A stretch of DNA of 64,000 nucleotides from Gigaspora rosea (GCA_003550325.1 QKWP01000249.1:53052-117051), one strand, 5' to 3'. Positions 11,730-23,943 are shown, numbered from the stretch's first letter. Made by a program: numbers and translations. The notes: generated from the sequence alone by a model not told the origin.

Positions 11730-14272
11730 TAAAATTATAAAATGACACCCGTATGCAAATGTCACCTTTAAACTATCTGATTGGACAATCTTGCATATAT
11801 GTGTATAAACTCAAAATTTAAATTAGCTAACTTTCTAAGGATTATGATTATCGGTAGCTGTAATTATGCATGATTTATATCATCATAATTTGTAATCAAT
11901 GAATTAATAATCAAAAAAAAATCGTAAAATTGAAATGCGAAAATCAAGAATACAGGAACAACCAGTTATTTTTATTCATACATGATTGATATCTATAATT
12001 TTTAAATTTTGATTTTTGTCCTTATGCATATTTTATGGATATTAGATTAACTAATATATAGATAACTTTAATAACATGCTTTAGTGAGTTGTGTGCTGTG
12101 TATAGCCAAAATAATAAGGTAAACTGAATTTTTACAGTATCTCACAGTAGAAATCATAATAATTTTCAACGCAAACTAATACAACCTTACAGTATTTCAT
12201 AATACAGACTCAACATTAAATATGTATTGTGTGTCGAATAGGATTTATAACAGAATTTTTTATAGTAATTCACGATAATTCTAATACAAGCTAACTCTTA
12301 TCTAGAGTTATTACCTGGGTCAGGTGACCCATACAGGTACCTGACCCAATGGATCACAGGTCAGAAATTGGCTAATCTGGGTCAAACAGGTCAAGATTTA
12401 GAATAGATAAATTTATTAAATTACAAATCAATATTGATAAAAAAAAGATATTTATGCATAAACGAATTGTTTTAAATAGAATGCATTTTTTTTTATTTCT
12501 AGAGTTATTACTCGGGTCAGGTTACCATATGGGTCACCGAGCTGATGGGTCATGGGTCAGAAATTGGGTCAAACAGGTTAGGATTTAGAATAGGTTAAGT
12601 TTAATATTAAAAAAAATTGTTTTTATGAAAGCGTATTAAATAGAACGCATTTTTTGTTATTAAGTATCTCTCCAAATAAACCATATTTTATGCGAGTAGG
12701 TATCATTATTTGCATCAATCTAAAAATACTAACATGATTTATTAATTTATTTAATGATAAGTATTTTAGTAATTTTTCTTTAAAGTTCATTTACAATTTT
12801 CATTTTAACGGTTTATTTAAATCTTTAGCTGATTCCCTATATCTGCATCATACTGTTTTTCCTCTCATTTTTAATGCAAATGCATTAGTTAATTCGAATA
12901 TTAATGAGATATTTAATAATATTATTATTATTTCTAAATTTTTTCACTTGCTTTTTTTTTAATTTGTTAAATGAATGCTAATTCTAAATGACAATTCAGA
13001 ATCTTTTAAATATTTATTGAAAGTATCAGGTTCACTCAGTTTTGATCAACTCACCAATAATTACTTCACGAAAAATTTAATTCGCAGAGAATTAATTTTA
13101 GGCAAGGCTATTTTGCAATCGATTAAGGGTAGGGTGAATGTAGATTATTTTTCATATGATCTACGTGGTATTTTAAAATTTTATATAGTAAATAAAAAAA
13201 TGCTTCTGATAAATTTTTTTAAGGTCTTGACCAATTTGTATAAAATTTATATAGTAGGTAGTTTTAAATAGTTTGTTTATAATAATGAAGTTGAGCAATA
13301 TCCATTACTTTAAAAAAATTAACTTTATATATAATTAAAATTTTGTAGGACGCTATGATTTTTGTAGGTGTACAAAGAATTGATTGGTTAGATCATATGA
13401 TGTTTACATGCAAATATATAAATTGGTTATACAAAGTTGATCTACAATCGATTTTATATGAAATTGAAAATTTGTACACCCTATCCTTAATTCACGGACA
13501 AGTCCGTTTCTTAAAAAGTTATTTCACCAAAAACTAATTTTGGGCAAATTAATTCTAGTCATAAGTCCTTAGAGTTAAGTTTATGTTTAAAGTTGATACA
13601 ATTTATAAAAAATTGTTGGTACAATATATTGAATTATTCGTCTATAAAATAATCTTGTCTTAAAATTATTATCTACGAACTAAGTTTTCAACAAGCGTTT
13701 TTGTCAGTGAAATATATAGAAGTAGATTCATTTATTTATTATGTGTCAATTATTTTATTTTTATTTCAAAAGAATCAACAATATAATTTAGTCCACAATA
13801 ATAATAAGGTTTTAACTCCACTAAAAATTAATTTATTACAATATTAATTATATTATATAGTTAATGAATGCATAGCAACCAATAACTGTTTATTTGGTAG
13901 GCGAGATCCAAAAGATCACAGGGTGATCATTTTTTTTATTTGACAATTAAAAAGCATCTGCTTTAAATTTAATTTGTTACCCCATATTACGAAGGGGCTC
14001 TGCTTGTGAGCTCAATGATTATTGGATGTGAAATATCCAGTAGCAGACTTATTTTTTTTTTTTTATAATAAATAAAAAATAAATCACTTGACCTTAATCG
14101 TCTATTTGGCATATAAATAGTACTTATACGATCTATATTTATCATTAAAAGAATACAAAATTATAAAAATATATCTATTTTAGGAAATTTTAATTTTAAG
14201 ATGTACTTATAAAGTATAATGTTCCTGGTTTTAGCGCGACTGCCGTTATTTTCTGACCAGGGTCATAACTCT
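11730..14272. repeat. Insertion block with GGGTCA hexamer clusters
   Basis: Compared with copy B, this block interrupts the foldback left arm after AAAAATGT. It includes two related left-end-like segments at 12,302 and 12,500 (CTAGAGTTATTAC then GGGTCAGG, with repeated GGGTCA/TGACCC) and an inverted end at 14,250-14,272 (CTGACCAGGGTCATAACTCT). That end layout resembles a TIR element with subterminal hexamers. I found no matching target duplication, so its boundaries are uncertain. 11,730-12,300 shows nothing recognisable. Confidence 0.5.
12790..13537 (+). pseudogene. Unrecognised broken reading frame inside the GGGTCA-flanked block
   Basis: Three adjacent open segments read as protein-like: about 12,820-12,960 (SLYLHHTVFPLIFNANALVN), 12,975-13,271 (98 codons, with FDQLTNNYFTKNLIRRELIL) and 13,355-13,537 (60 codons, with QRIDWLDHMMFTCKYINWLY). 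Their charged, non-repetitive composition differs from the flanking AT noise, and they sit between the inverted ends of a putative TIR element. They could be the relic of an element-encoded or captured gene. No family motif was recognised and no function is assigned. Confidence 0.3.
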
Positions 14273-14284
14273 AGTAATATATTT

Positions 14285-15440
14285 AATATATAATGATAAT
14301 AATAAAAAGAAAATAACTAATAATTACCTTAGGTAATTATCACCTATGATTTACAATGCATAAAAAAAATAAACAAAACAAAAAACTTTTATCAAATAAA
14401 AATTAAATCTCTTTAATATTAGGGTAAGAGTAAAGGTTAGATATTAGGGTAGGGCTTTGTATATAGTAAAATTTAGCAAGGAATTTTTTTTTGTATAAAA
14501 ATAAGTAGTTTCATAGACAAAATTTTAAATTAGAAGCAATTTTAGCAATTTTTAAAAAATTTTTTGTTTCTGTTACACAAAATTGATCTATATATTATAT
14601 CTGATCCTGAATTTTAATTGGCAAATTAACTACAGGTAATAATTACCTGTGGTGCAAATTAATAATTTCCTAATAAAAAATATAAAATTTTAAATTGCAA
14701 AAATTTTAAAAAATTTGAAATTTTGTGAATTATTGTAAAATATTGCAGATTTACATGATAATATGCGAAATATTACCTCATATGACCCCTAAAGGTGATA
14801 ATTAAATAGAGGTTTTCATTTTTTATTTGGTCTATTTTACAATAATATTTTACAATATAATTTACAATATAATTTGACCGTTCAGAGGGTCACAGGAGGT
14901 AATATTTTGCATATTATCATGTAAATCTGCAATATTTTGCAATATTTTGCAATAATTCACAAAATTTTCGCAATTTAATATAAAATTTTATATTTTTTTA
15001 TTGGAAATTACTAATTTACACCACAGGTAATTATCACCTATAGTTAATTTGTTCCAATTAAAATTCAGGATCAGGTTAAAATGTAGATCAATTTTGTGCA
15101 ACAAAAACAAAAAATTTTTTAAAAATTGCTAAAATTGCTTCTAACCTAAAATTTTGTCTATAAATTACTTTTTTTTATCCAAAAAAAAATTCTTTGCTAA
15201 ATTTTACTATATACAAAGCTCTACCCTAATCTCTATATATAGTTTTATGCAATTTAATTTTTTTGGAGTTAATTTTATTAACCAATTAAGTTTTTTAACC
15301 TTTACCCATACTCTAATATTAAAGAGATTTAATTTTTATTTAATAAAAGTTATTTGTTTTGTTTATTTTTTATGCATTGTAGATCACAAGTGATAATCAC
15401 CTATGGTGATTATTAGTTATTTTCTTTATTATTATTATTA
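14285..15440. repeat. Central palindrome of foldback copy A, same insert in both arms
   Basis: Arms 14,285 to about 14,825 and about 14,845 to 15,440 are inverted copies around a centre near 14,835. Each arm contains the same extra block relative to copy B: CACCTATGATTTACAATGCA at about 14,341-14,360 on the left and its inverted counterpart at about 15,370-15,415, plus the motif CTGATCCTGAATTTTAATTG and its complement. The block therefore predates formation of the palindrome, or was copied between arms. Confidence 0.7.
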
Positions 15441-15480
15441 TTATATATTATATATATAATATTTTTAAATTAAATATATA

Positions 15481-15674
15481 TAGTCAACTCTCTCTAATAT
15501 GAACTGCCGGGACTGCTTTTTTTTACTATATAAAAATTTGGAAAAGTTTAGTTTTCAAAAAGTTATATATGGCTTATCCAAACTTTATAATAAAATTTAC
15601 AAATGTTCTAGAAGATTTTGTTCAGTTTAGAGAGAGTTTATTAGTGTTCAGTTTGGATTAAAGAGAGGCGACTA
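15481..15674. mobile_element. 194-bp Tigger-like MITE
   Basis: Inverted ends TAGTCAACTCTCTCTAAT and TAGTCGCCTCTCTTTAAT (reverse complement of the right end), flanked by TA on both sides. It sits in the right arm of foldback copy A and is absent from copy B. Confidence 0.65.
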
Positions 15675-15721
15675 TATTTTAATAAATATTACATATTTTA
15701 TTATATATTATATTTTAAGAA

Positions 15722-15963
15722 TTTTAGAATGCAGTACACCCTGCACTACAGTGCAACCAGTGCACCCTATAGTAACAAATATAAATAATAATTAGAGTTA
15801 GAGTTATAGTTAGGATAATAGTTGGTTAGGATTAGGGTTAGGGTCAAAATTAGTACAAAATTGCGTTAGGATCATTTTTTGTTAAAAATGCACAGAGTAC
15901 CCAAGTAAAATTTTGAGAAACATAAAAGAGTGCACTGCAGTGCAGGTGCACTATATTCTAAAA
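15722..15963. mobile_element. 242-bp palindromic MITE with TGCACTGCAGTGCA core
   Basis: Ends TTTTAGAATGCAGTACACC and, inverted, TTTTAGAATATAGTGCACC. Subterminal TGCACT/AGTGCA palindromes occur on both sides, and there is an internal TTAGGGTTAGGG-like stretch at about 15,830. Absent from foldback copy B at the corresponding site. Confidence 0.6.
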
Positions 15964-17197
15964 CCCATATTTTAATTATTAAATATTCTTTACAGTATCA
16001 TTTTTATATTACTACATATTATTTTAACTACTTTTGTACTTTGTTGCATCCAATTCCATTACTATTTGTAGAAGAAAAAATAAAAAAACTAGTCCTATAT
16101 ACTTATTTTTACATACTCCACAGTTAGCTATTATCTTTGCTTCTTTGTTTTAACTATTGTTTTCACTTTAGCTATTTTTTTTTGTTTTAACTATCACTTT
16201 TATTTCTTTCTTTTTTTCTAAACACTTCCTAAATATAGTAGAGAAGTAAAAAATAAAATAAATTATTTCTCAGAAGTAAGTATTGGTGTTCTTACAAATT
16301 GCCAGAGAAATCTAGTATGTTCTTGCAAAGTGCTAAAGAAGTTAGTATTCTTACAAAAGTCAGAATAAAATAAATTAATAAAAAAAGTTAAAAAAAAATC
16401 CAAAAACCAAAAAATGTCAATCAAAAAAATAAATAAAGCAAAACTTTGCAAAAACTTGCAAAAACTTGTGACAAACTTAATTATTTCTTTAAAAATGCAT
16501 TCTTAAAAATTTAGAAATTGCTAGAGAAATCAGTTGTGTGTTCTTGCAAAGTATTGGAAGTCTGAGTTGGTGTGCAAGTCAAATTGGTGTTTTTGCAAAG
16601 TGCTGAATAGTTGTTGGTTTTCTTACAAAAGACAAATTTTTGTAAAGTGTGAAAAAATTAAAAAAGATAAATAAATAAAAAAAAAAAAAATAAAATCAAA
16701 AAAACAAAATGAAAAAGATCTAATTTATAAAAGATCTAATTTGATCTTGTAACATTATACAAAATTTTGAAATATTTTGAAATATTTCAAAATATAGTCC
16801 AATATGCTCTAGGTATAAACAGATTACAGATATACTCATCTAGCTTGGTTTCCTAGGTCTAAATTATTTTGAAAATATTCAAATTATTTCGAACTAATAT
16901 ATTTTTGAAATCACTTTCGAAATATTTCAAACTTGCAGTTCACAAGTTCTTTTAAAAATTTTCACAGATTCACAAGAACTTTTAAAAGATTTCACCACTA
17001 TAAAAAAATAAAACCTTATGTTAACTCTAACTAGTTTGGCTTTTGAGTAATTAAAATAACAATTCTTAATTTTAGTTTGAAACAGTTTATAGGCTTTGAG
17101 AAGTGTATATGATCTCTTACTTTTGTTTTTTTATCTTATATAAATATATAATTCAGTTTTTTTAACAATAAAAAAGCAGCTATAAAATTTCTTTATG

Positions 17198-17336
17198 ATT
17201 ACCATAAACTGCCATATAAACAGCCCGGGTCTAGTATATTCCACCAAAAAAATTAATTAGTAAAAAAAGAAAATTATTAGTAAAAATAAGGGGGTCTGAT
17301 ATGTGGAGGGCTGTTTATATGGCAGTTTACAGTAAT
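17198..17336. mobile_element. 139-bp palindromic MITE
   Basis: Left arm TAAACTGCCATATAAACAGC at about 17,204 and the inverted copy ending near 17,336 share about 28 of 30 bases. The centre is an AT-rich loop. No coding content. Confidence 0.7.
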
Positions 17337-17755
17337 TATTTACCTTTGTCTATTTTGAGTTTCAAAAAAAAATCCCAGTATACAAGTTATTTCTAAAAAA
17401 AATAACAATCAAGACTTTTGACCGATCGAACATGATATATATGAATTTATATAATTTTTATATAAATGACAATTTTCACATTACTATTAAACTTGTGTAA
17501 TATTGAAGTTGTCCTTCTTGTAGTTTTACTAACCTCTAGATATTATAGTATATTGTGGTTAATAAATATTCTCTTTAATAATTTATATTGCTTTTTATTA
17601 TAAATTTTTATAACCACTTTATAAAAATTTTAATATAACTGTAACTATATAGGTTTAAATTATAATTACATTTAAATATAATTAGTACATAGCATATAAC
17701 CAACTTGGTGATTATAGAGAGGTCTGACTGTACTAAAAAATATATAAGAATATAT
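17337..17755. other. AT-rich stretch with a Tigger-like end
   Basis: Mostly featureless. 17,695-17,731 (CTTGGTGATTATAGAGAGGT then CTGACTG|TA) matches the inverted left end of the 5,461 Tigger-like family; its partner end is not identifiable. Confidence 0.45.
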
Positions 17756-17759
17756 ACAA

Positions 17760-19330
17760 AAAGAAGGCATTTAATAGAAGGGCAGTAGAGAAACTAATAG
17801 CAAATCTACCAAAGGTCACTAATGAACATAATACAGCCTTGCTCAAAAGAATCTTAAAAAAAGAAATCAAGTATATAGTAAATAGTCTTCTAAATAAGAA
17901 AGTCCTAGAGCTTTATGGTTTAAATTATAAATTTTATAAAACCACAAAAGATGACATAAACCCAATCTTAGAGCACTTGTTTAACAAAATTTTGGAAAAA
18001 AGTATTCTAGCTAAATTTTGAACTAAAAATATAGTAACATTAGTATTAAAGAAGTCTGAGAAGTTAGAAAAGTAGGTAATTGGTGTCCTATTTCTCTTAT
18101 AAATAGTGACTATAAGATCTTTATAAAAATTTTAGCTATCAAACTAAGCAAAATTTGTGGGAAGTTAGTGGGTAACTACTAACAAGAGTTTATAATCAGT
18201 AGATCAATAACAGATATAGCATTAAACATTATAACAACTCTTAGAAATCAAAAAGATCAAATGAAGCAGCACTGGGTCCTTTTCTTAGATTAGAAGAAGG
18301 CATTCAATAGGGTGAACCCCAATTTTTACAACTTATTTTAAAGAAAATGAACTTTATTTTGAATTTTAGAAAAATAGTTAAAACTTATTTGCAGAGCAGT
18401 CAACATATATATCAGAGCCTGTGGTACTATCAGAACTATTTAAGATTAATAGAGGGATAAAACAGAAAGACCCTCTATCATTATTACTATACATACTAGT
18501 ATTGGAACATTTCTTTACTCTATTAAAATGAGCTTAAGAGGAATTAAGATTAACAATGACTGCTTCAAGATCGTAGCTTATGCAGATGACATAATAGTGG
18601 GCTTAGGCTCTTATGTGAACTAAAACAGAATTTGTGTTTTCATAAAAAGTTACAAAGAGGCTTCAAATGCTAGATTTAGCTACAAAAAATTAGTAATAGT
18701 TCTACTTATAAGCAATGCCAGAAGAACAGTACTAGAAGATGAAGATACTTTCAAAAAGCTAAAAGAGGGAGAGAACATAACTGTGTTAGACTATACAATA
18801 AATATCACAAATCAATCAGACAAAGATACTTGGCTACAACTTATAAAAAGGATAGCGGAATCAATATTCTCTAGAAATGTGTTGTATAGAGATAAAATTT
18901 TACTAGCAAAATTGATGCTTCTTTTGTATATATGGTACACAGTGTATATACTACTACTAGGCTACAAGTATTCTAAGGAGCTCAATAAGTTGATATCAAA
19001 TTCAAATCTAGAACTCTTCCAAAATATCGATTTATCAACAAGATTACAACCTAGGTGGACTCAAGGCACCTATTGTTGAATATATAATATATGCAAGGCT
19101 TATATCAAATGGACAAAACTACTAATATCTGATAATATGTGATCAAAAGTAGAGAGCTACAAAATATATATAAGGTAGCTGTGCAGCGTGTGATGTGGCG
19201 CAAAACCAGTACGATCAGTCATGTGGTGATAATTAGATTCAGAGATGCACTGTTATTTAATATGAACAAAATAAACTTCAGAATACTAGAACAAATAGCT
19301 CTCTTTTACCACAAAAATTTTATTAAGTAA
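17760..19330 (+). pseudogene. Decayed L1-like LINE reverse transcriptase
   Basis: Translated across frames, the order of RT motifs is intact. LNKKVLELYGLNYKFYK (about 17,890) corresponds to the usual NKSPGPDGL region. PISLINSDYKIFIKILAIKL (about 18,085), ISSRSITDIAL (about 18,195) and LFLDxKKAFNRVNPNF (about 18,270; motif A with a stop at x) follow. Then RGIKQKDPLSLLLYILVLE (about 18,450; motif B) and FKIVAYADDIIVG (about 18,565; motif C). The C-terminal portion continues through about 19,320 (LQPRWTQGTY). Many stops and frame changes are present. This is a lineage distinct from the RNase H LINE at 1-5,430. A likely 3' continuation lies at 22,440-23,130. Confidence 0.82.
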
Positions 19331-19426
19331 ATGCCCCAATTTTATTATTTTTCACAAATATTACAATAGTTCTATTATGCTTTAAAAGAAAAAGATATTT
19401 GATCATTTAATATCTTTGTCACTTGT

Positions 19427-19550
19427 ATTAGTGGATTGATTCTTGACTCTAATAATGGAAATACATAACTGATACTGGTTAGCCGCTTACACAACCAATC
19501 AGTATCAGTCATGCATTTTTGTTATTACTGTCAAGGATCAATTCACTAAT
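19427..19550. mobile_element. 124-bp palindromic MITE inside the decayed LINE
   Basis: Left arm ATTAGTGGATTGATTCTTGA and inverted right arm ATTAGTGAATTGATCCTTGA pair over about 55 bases, with CTGATACTG blocks near the loop. Confidence 0.7.
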
Positions 19551-19946
19551 GCCCAATGACCCAAAATATTATTATTATGAATTTCTTTGATATCTAAGTT
19601 TGTTAAGATTGAATTAGTTTTAAGATTAAATTAGTTTGCTTTTTGTTAAATATCACAATTGTAGGTGTTATAGAACTTGCTACTCCAGTGTAAGGTTAAG
19701 TTAGTTCGTATTCAAATTATTGTGATTATTATCATGAGTTACTGTAAACTTCAGTTATGGAACTTACTCTTTTAATGACTCTCTATCAGTAAAGATTGAA
19801 TCAATTTGTATTTGAATTATTGGAACTTCTTTGCAATTTGAAATTAAAATTATTCTAATTTATATTGAGTTATTGTTAAAAGCAAAAATAGAACTTATTA
19901 TTGTAGTGACCAGAGTTTGGGTTGCTTTGTATAATTTATATTTGTT

Positions 19947-20086
19947 TTAGTGTTTCAGATAAAACTAACTTTCAAATCCGAAACATTTTGCAACAAGAAA
20001 TTTTAGTTTTGCCCTATAAGTCCGAAACACTCTACACTACTTCGCCCAATTTGATTTGCATATTTGAGTTTCATCTGAAACACTAA
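19947..20086. mobile_element. 140-bp palindromic MITE
   Basis: TTAGTGTTTCAGAT (19,947-19,960) and its inverse ATCTGAAACACTAA (20,073-20,086) form the ends. Inner TCCGAAACA repeats occur in the body. Confidence 0.6.
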
Positions 20087-21328
20087 ACTAATCACCTTTT
20101 ATATAAAATTACAAATTAATTAAACCTTAATTACCTGATTTATAGATCAAATAATCTATTCTATTTTCATTGTTAGATTAATCGCTGCATCATTTAATTT
20201 TGCCCTTGTTTATATGATGATTATTAATAATATTAACAATTGCATTAGAGCCGCTTAACAATTTGACTATAATAAAGAATTATATAAGGCCACAAAGTTG
20301 ATTTTTTCATTTGCATTACCCACCGTCCCATTTTTTCAATTTTCTCAATATTTTTTTTTTAGATTCCAATTGTAGCAATTGTTTGATTTTTGATATCTAT
20401 TTTTCCTGCTATTCATCTAGTATCACCCAATAGAGACATTAATTTTCTGTAATTGTCCAATAGGACTGACAGGAAAACTATGACTGCTGGCCCAATTTTT
20501 TGATTCCTTGTTGTGCTAAATGAAAATTATCCTTGTATAACCTTAAATGTAAACATTATCTATTTGCAGTAAATTAAAAAATTTTGAAATTCATGTAATG
20601 CAAAACGAAAAATTTACTTTGCGCGACCTAAGTAGAGTGAGTTTGAATCACCAACAGAAGACTATTCACAAGAAATTCCAAAAATACTATCCTTATTTGA
20701 TCACACCATGGCAAGACAAGACCATAAAAGCACCTTGAGGTCCGTATCTTAATCTAGTTTAAAAAATACAAAGTGCACATAACGAACGGAGTTTGATCAA
20801 AATTCAAAGTGTGCGTAACTAGCAAAAGTCGATTTTTTTCTAAAAAAAATATATACAAATAAATGACAACTAATTATTAATCCATCTAATTATGAATTAT
20901 GATGAATATACTACAAGCAAATAATCATATGCCTTAATGATTAAAGATTTAAATTAATCATCCTAACTTAAAATTTTCTACAGCTGATAATGGTTTTTGG
21001 ATATAGGAAATCAAAAACAGCAAAGTATCAAAAACATTTTATCAGTATCTGATAACTAATAGCAATTGAAAACCATCAAACATCGATTACGTAACACTCT
21101 TATTAGGAGTACAAGAACCTAATGTAATATAATAAAAATAAGTATGATCATGTATTGATCAATTTAATAAGATTTCATTCAAAATCAGGTCACGCACGCA
21201 TTAATTAACAATACTAAACAGGCATAATTTCAAAAAAAGAGTCTCATACTATTAGTCAACTACAACATAAAATATCATTTTTGATACAAATATACAGTAT
21301 TTCCCACACTATTGTTCAATATACATTA
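20087..21328. other. AT-rich stretch, nothing firm
   Basis: No coding motif or RNA gene seen. ACTTTGCGCGACCT near 20,617 resembles an end of the small element at 46,538-46,625 but has no visible partner. Confidence 0.5.
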
Positions 21329-21336
21329 GACATGCA

Positions 21337-22192
21337 TAGAGATGTGCGAATGCATGTTTTTTTGATCTTGCATTGCATAATGCAGCATTATGCTGCATGA
21401 TGCATTATGCTATTCTGCATAATATATAAAAAATAGCCAAAAATATTATCATGCAAATTTAAAAATACAAATTATAAATAATGATATAAATGATTTAAAT
21501 TATATTTTTAAAGTACAAAATAAGATTAGAATTAACAGTACAAAAGAAAATGTAGTAAAACTACTGCACGGCTGTAGAACCACCACCATGAGAGTACTAT
21601 AATATAAAAGACCACTATAAGAATATTGTAGGTCTAATACAATGCCGCAAGACTGCCATAGAGCCCCAAAAACACCAAAAAATATTAGATTGGTAGTGTT
21701 AAAGTTAAACAAAACAAGTAGTAATACAAGTATTCACTATAACGTATATATACAAAATAATAATTTTATTACTATAGTTAAAAATTTTTGAATCAAATTA
21801 TATAATAATTTCTATGTACATTTTGAAATTTTAGGTAGCCTGCATTGCATTATGCTGCATTATGTAGCATACAACATTGAATACATAATGCACTTTGCAC
21901 ATCTCTAGTTAGCTCTGAGAAAGTTTTTTTTAACCCAAATTGTTGTAATATATCACTTATTAAACTTACTTTTTATCTGTAGAATATTTGTTATTTTAAG
22001 TTGTATTGTTAGTTGTGACTTTTAACTTATGCTTCGAATTCTGTTTAGTNTTATTACTATAGTTAAAAATTTTTGAATCAAATTATATAATAATTTCTAT
22101 GTACATTTTGAAATTTTAGGTAGCCTGCATTGCATTATGCTGCATTATGTAGCATACAACATTGAATACATAATGCATTTTGCACATCTCTA
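21337..22192. mobile_element. hAT-like non-autonomous element with 8-bp TSD
   Basis: The ends TAGAGATGTGC and GCACATCTCTA form a hAT-like TIR. An exact 8-bp duplication GACATGCA flanks them (21,329-21,336 and 22,193-22,200). The subterminal regions are rich in TGCATTATGC/GCATAATGCA palindromes. The right 143 bp occurs twice (21,766-21,908 and 22,051-22,193), the second copy starting immediately after the single N at 22,050. The true element is therefore probably shorter, ending with one of these copies. No transposase. Confidence 0.85.
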
Positions 22193-22439
22193 GACATGCA
22201 TGTGTTGTGAACCATGCCGTCAGAATCACCATAACTCTGCCTGAATTGGAAAAATGAAAACCATTACTCCTACAAAAAAAGGTTTTTCAAAAAACAGGAT
22301 AAGTGATATCAAAAAAGTTGAAGAAAACTATCTCTATACACATTTTATGTTATACAAGAAATGTGATCGTACTAGTATAATATTAGTATAAAAACTGTAC
22401 TTAATACTGTTTTATTCAGAATTAGAGGATGGCCTAATA

Positions 22440-23130
22440 TTGGAAAGTATATATTAAAGCATGAAGAAAATTAGAAAAAAAAATAGAAGCATTGTGCTAT
22501 GAAGTATAACAAATATAGAAATTGCACAAGCAAGTAGCAATAAATATTCAGTAAAAAAAGCAACAGACTTTTTGAGAAAGAAGTTCCCATCGCCAATAGC
22601 CTCTCTTTCAAACCAAGGGGCACTTATGCAATTACATAGCCCTTGAATATGGTCCAATAAAAGCACTATAGAGAATAAGAAGAAGGCATTTAATGCATAG
22701 AGCTCTACTACTAGAATACAGAATAATGCATTTTTCAAATATAAAAGATGGTAACTGTCCCTACTGCTTGGAAACCAAACAAATGTCAAATTACTTCTTG
22801 ACCAAATATAAAATTAGTAGCTTTATATAGAACACTCTATACACAGCTACCTCAATAACAGAAAATTTTTCCTTTACTTTATTAGAAGAGGTTCTTAATA
22901 TCAGAAATGCTAAAATTTTTAAAATTAAAAACATGCCAGACTAGCTGCATATTTTTAGAATATATAAAATCTGGTACTACTACATGCATGCTAGATAGGG
23001 ATTTGCTCTAATTCCAGAACCCATAATTCAACAATATACACAAATTTAACAACAAAGGTCTCTTGACATATTACTGAATAGACAAAAAGAAGCTAAATTA
23101 TACTTTGTCACATAAAGGTATAATAATTAA
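22440..23130 (+). pseudogene. 3' remnant of L1-like LINE with CPYC zinc-knuckle region
   Basis: The reading frame near 22,690-22,800 gives LEYRIMHFSNIKDGNCPYCL, followed by KQMSNYFLTKYKIS. This resembles the C-terminal Cys-x2-Cys...His...Cys segment of L1-like LINE proteins, here with the last cysteine lost. Later text (EEVLNIRNAKIFKIKNMPD, about 22,890-22,945) is also protein-like but broken by stops. Its position and strand suggest it is the tail of the LINE at 17,760, displaced by the MITEs and hAT-like element between them. Confidence 0.5.
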
Positions 23131-23202
23131 AATAGAATAGATAAATAGATAAACAAAAAAAAACTTAGCATAGTATTTGGATTACAAACTTACAATAAGA
23201 TA

Positions 23203-23941
23203 TAGTCGTCCCTCTCTATAATCAACAAGTCCATCGCACCCTATTTTGGTGATTGTAAAGAGGTGTGACTATAAATAAAATACCTCATTATGGTTATCTA
23301 TAGGCGAAATGTGGCGTGCTTCCATCTAAACCTTTTTTCTTACTAAGTTAACGATACATGCCCACTAATTGAAAGTTGTATAGCTTGTCGAGACTCATCT
23401 AACGGTGGTTAGATCATTCAAATCGCCTAGTGGATGGCGAGATATCGTCGAAAAACGATTGGCCGACTATATAAAATCTCTATGTAAACAATATAAAAGA
23501 TTTTATATAGTCAGCCAATCGTTTTTCGACGATATCTCACCATCCACCAGGTCGATTTGAATGATCTAACCACCATTAGATGCGTCTCGACAAGCTATAC
23601 AACTTTCAATTAGTGGGCATGTATCGTTAACTTAGTAAGAAAAAAGTTTTAAATAGAAGCACTCCACATTTCGCCTATAGGATCACTCTATACATGAATA
23701 TGAAAATTGGCCAATCAGATTATATAATCCATATTTAGTTAAAAATTGGTGACTATAATGAGGGTTTTTTATTAATAAAATTGTTAAAAAATCAAATTTT
23801 CATAGTTATAGTAATTACAGAATTATAAGTGATTTGTGACTATAATGAGGTTTTTTTATTATGTTTGAGTCTGTCGCACAAAATCGGGTGCTTAAATAGA
23901 GGTGTGCCTATATGGGGTGTGACTATAGGGAGGTTTGACTG
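23203..23941. mobile_element. Tigger/pogo-like TIR element, copy 2
   Basis: Same ends as the element at 5,461 (TAGTCGTCCCTCTCTATAAT and an inverted end GGAGGTTTGACTG), flanked by TA. 739 bp, non-coding. The interior carries the CTATAGGCGAAATGTG hairpin at 23,298-23,680 at the position equivalent to copy 1, so the hairpin was there before the two copies separated or is part of the element. Confidence 0.8.
23298..23680. repeat. 383-bp hairpin nested in Tigger-like copy 2
   Basis: CTATAGGCGAAATGTGG at both ends in inverted orientation. The arms pair along nearly their full length, with centre near 23,485. It contains GAGCTC/CGAGACTCATCTAAC-type blocks shared with 5,556-6,133 and, more diverged, with 24,348-24,724 and 50,480-51,330. 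Confidence 0.78.
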
Positions 23942-23943
23942 TA

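Larger units (their letters stand above)
8959..17000. mobile_element. Giant foldback element, copy A, interrupted by nested insertions
   Basis: The left boundary CTAGGGGTTAGTAAAACT matches the start of copy B at 61,567, and the two copies run in parallel for about 390 bp. From about 9,465 the sequence becomes the left arm of an inverted repeat. Its right arm is 15,960 to about 16,990, sharing inverted blocks such as CAAGAACACA and GTTTGGCACAAG. The centre lies near 14,830. The left arm is split by an element at 10,483-11,709 and a block at 11,730-14,272; the right arm is split by two MITEs at 15,481 and 15,722. Copy B lacks these insertions, which defines them cleanly. No transposase or other protein was recognised. 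Confidence 0.72.

Noticed and set aside
15825..15845. Telomeric TTAGGG repeats
   Set aside because: Only about two units, inside a MITE, not an array.
22454..22789. 111-codon minus frame with hydrophobic stretches
   Set aside because: The opposite strand of this interval reads as a LINE C-terminal remnant with a CPYC motif, which explains the openness better.
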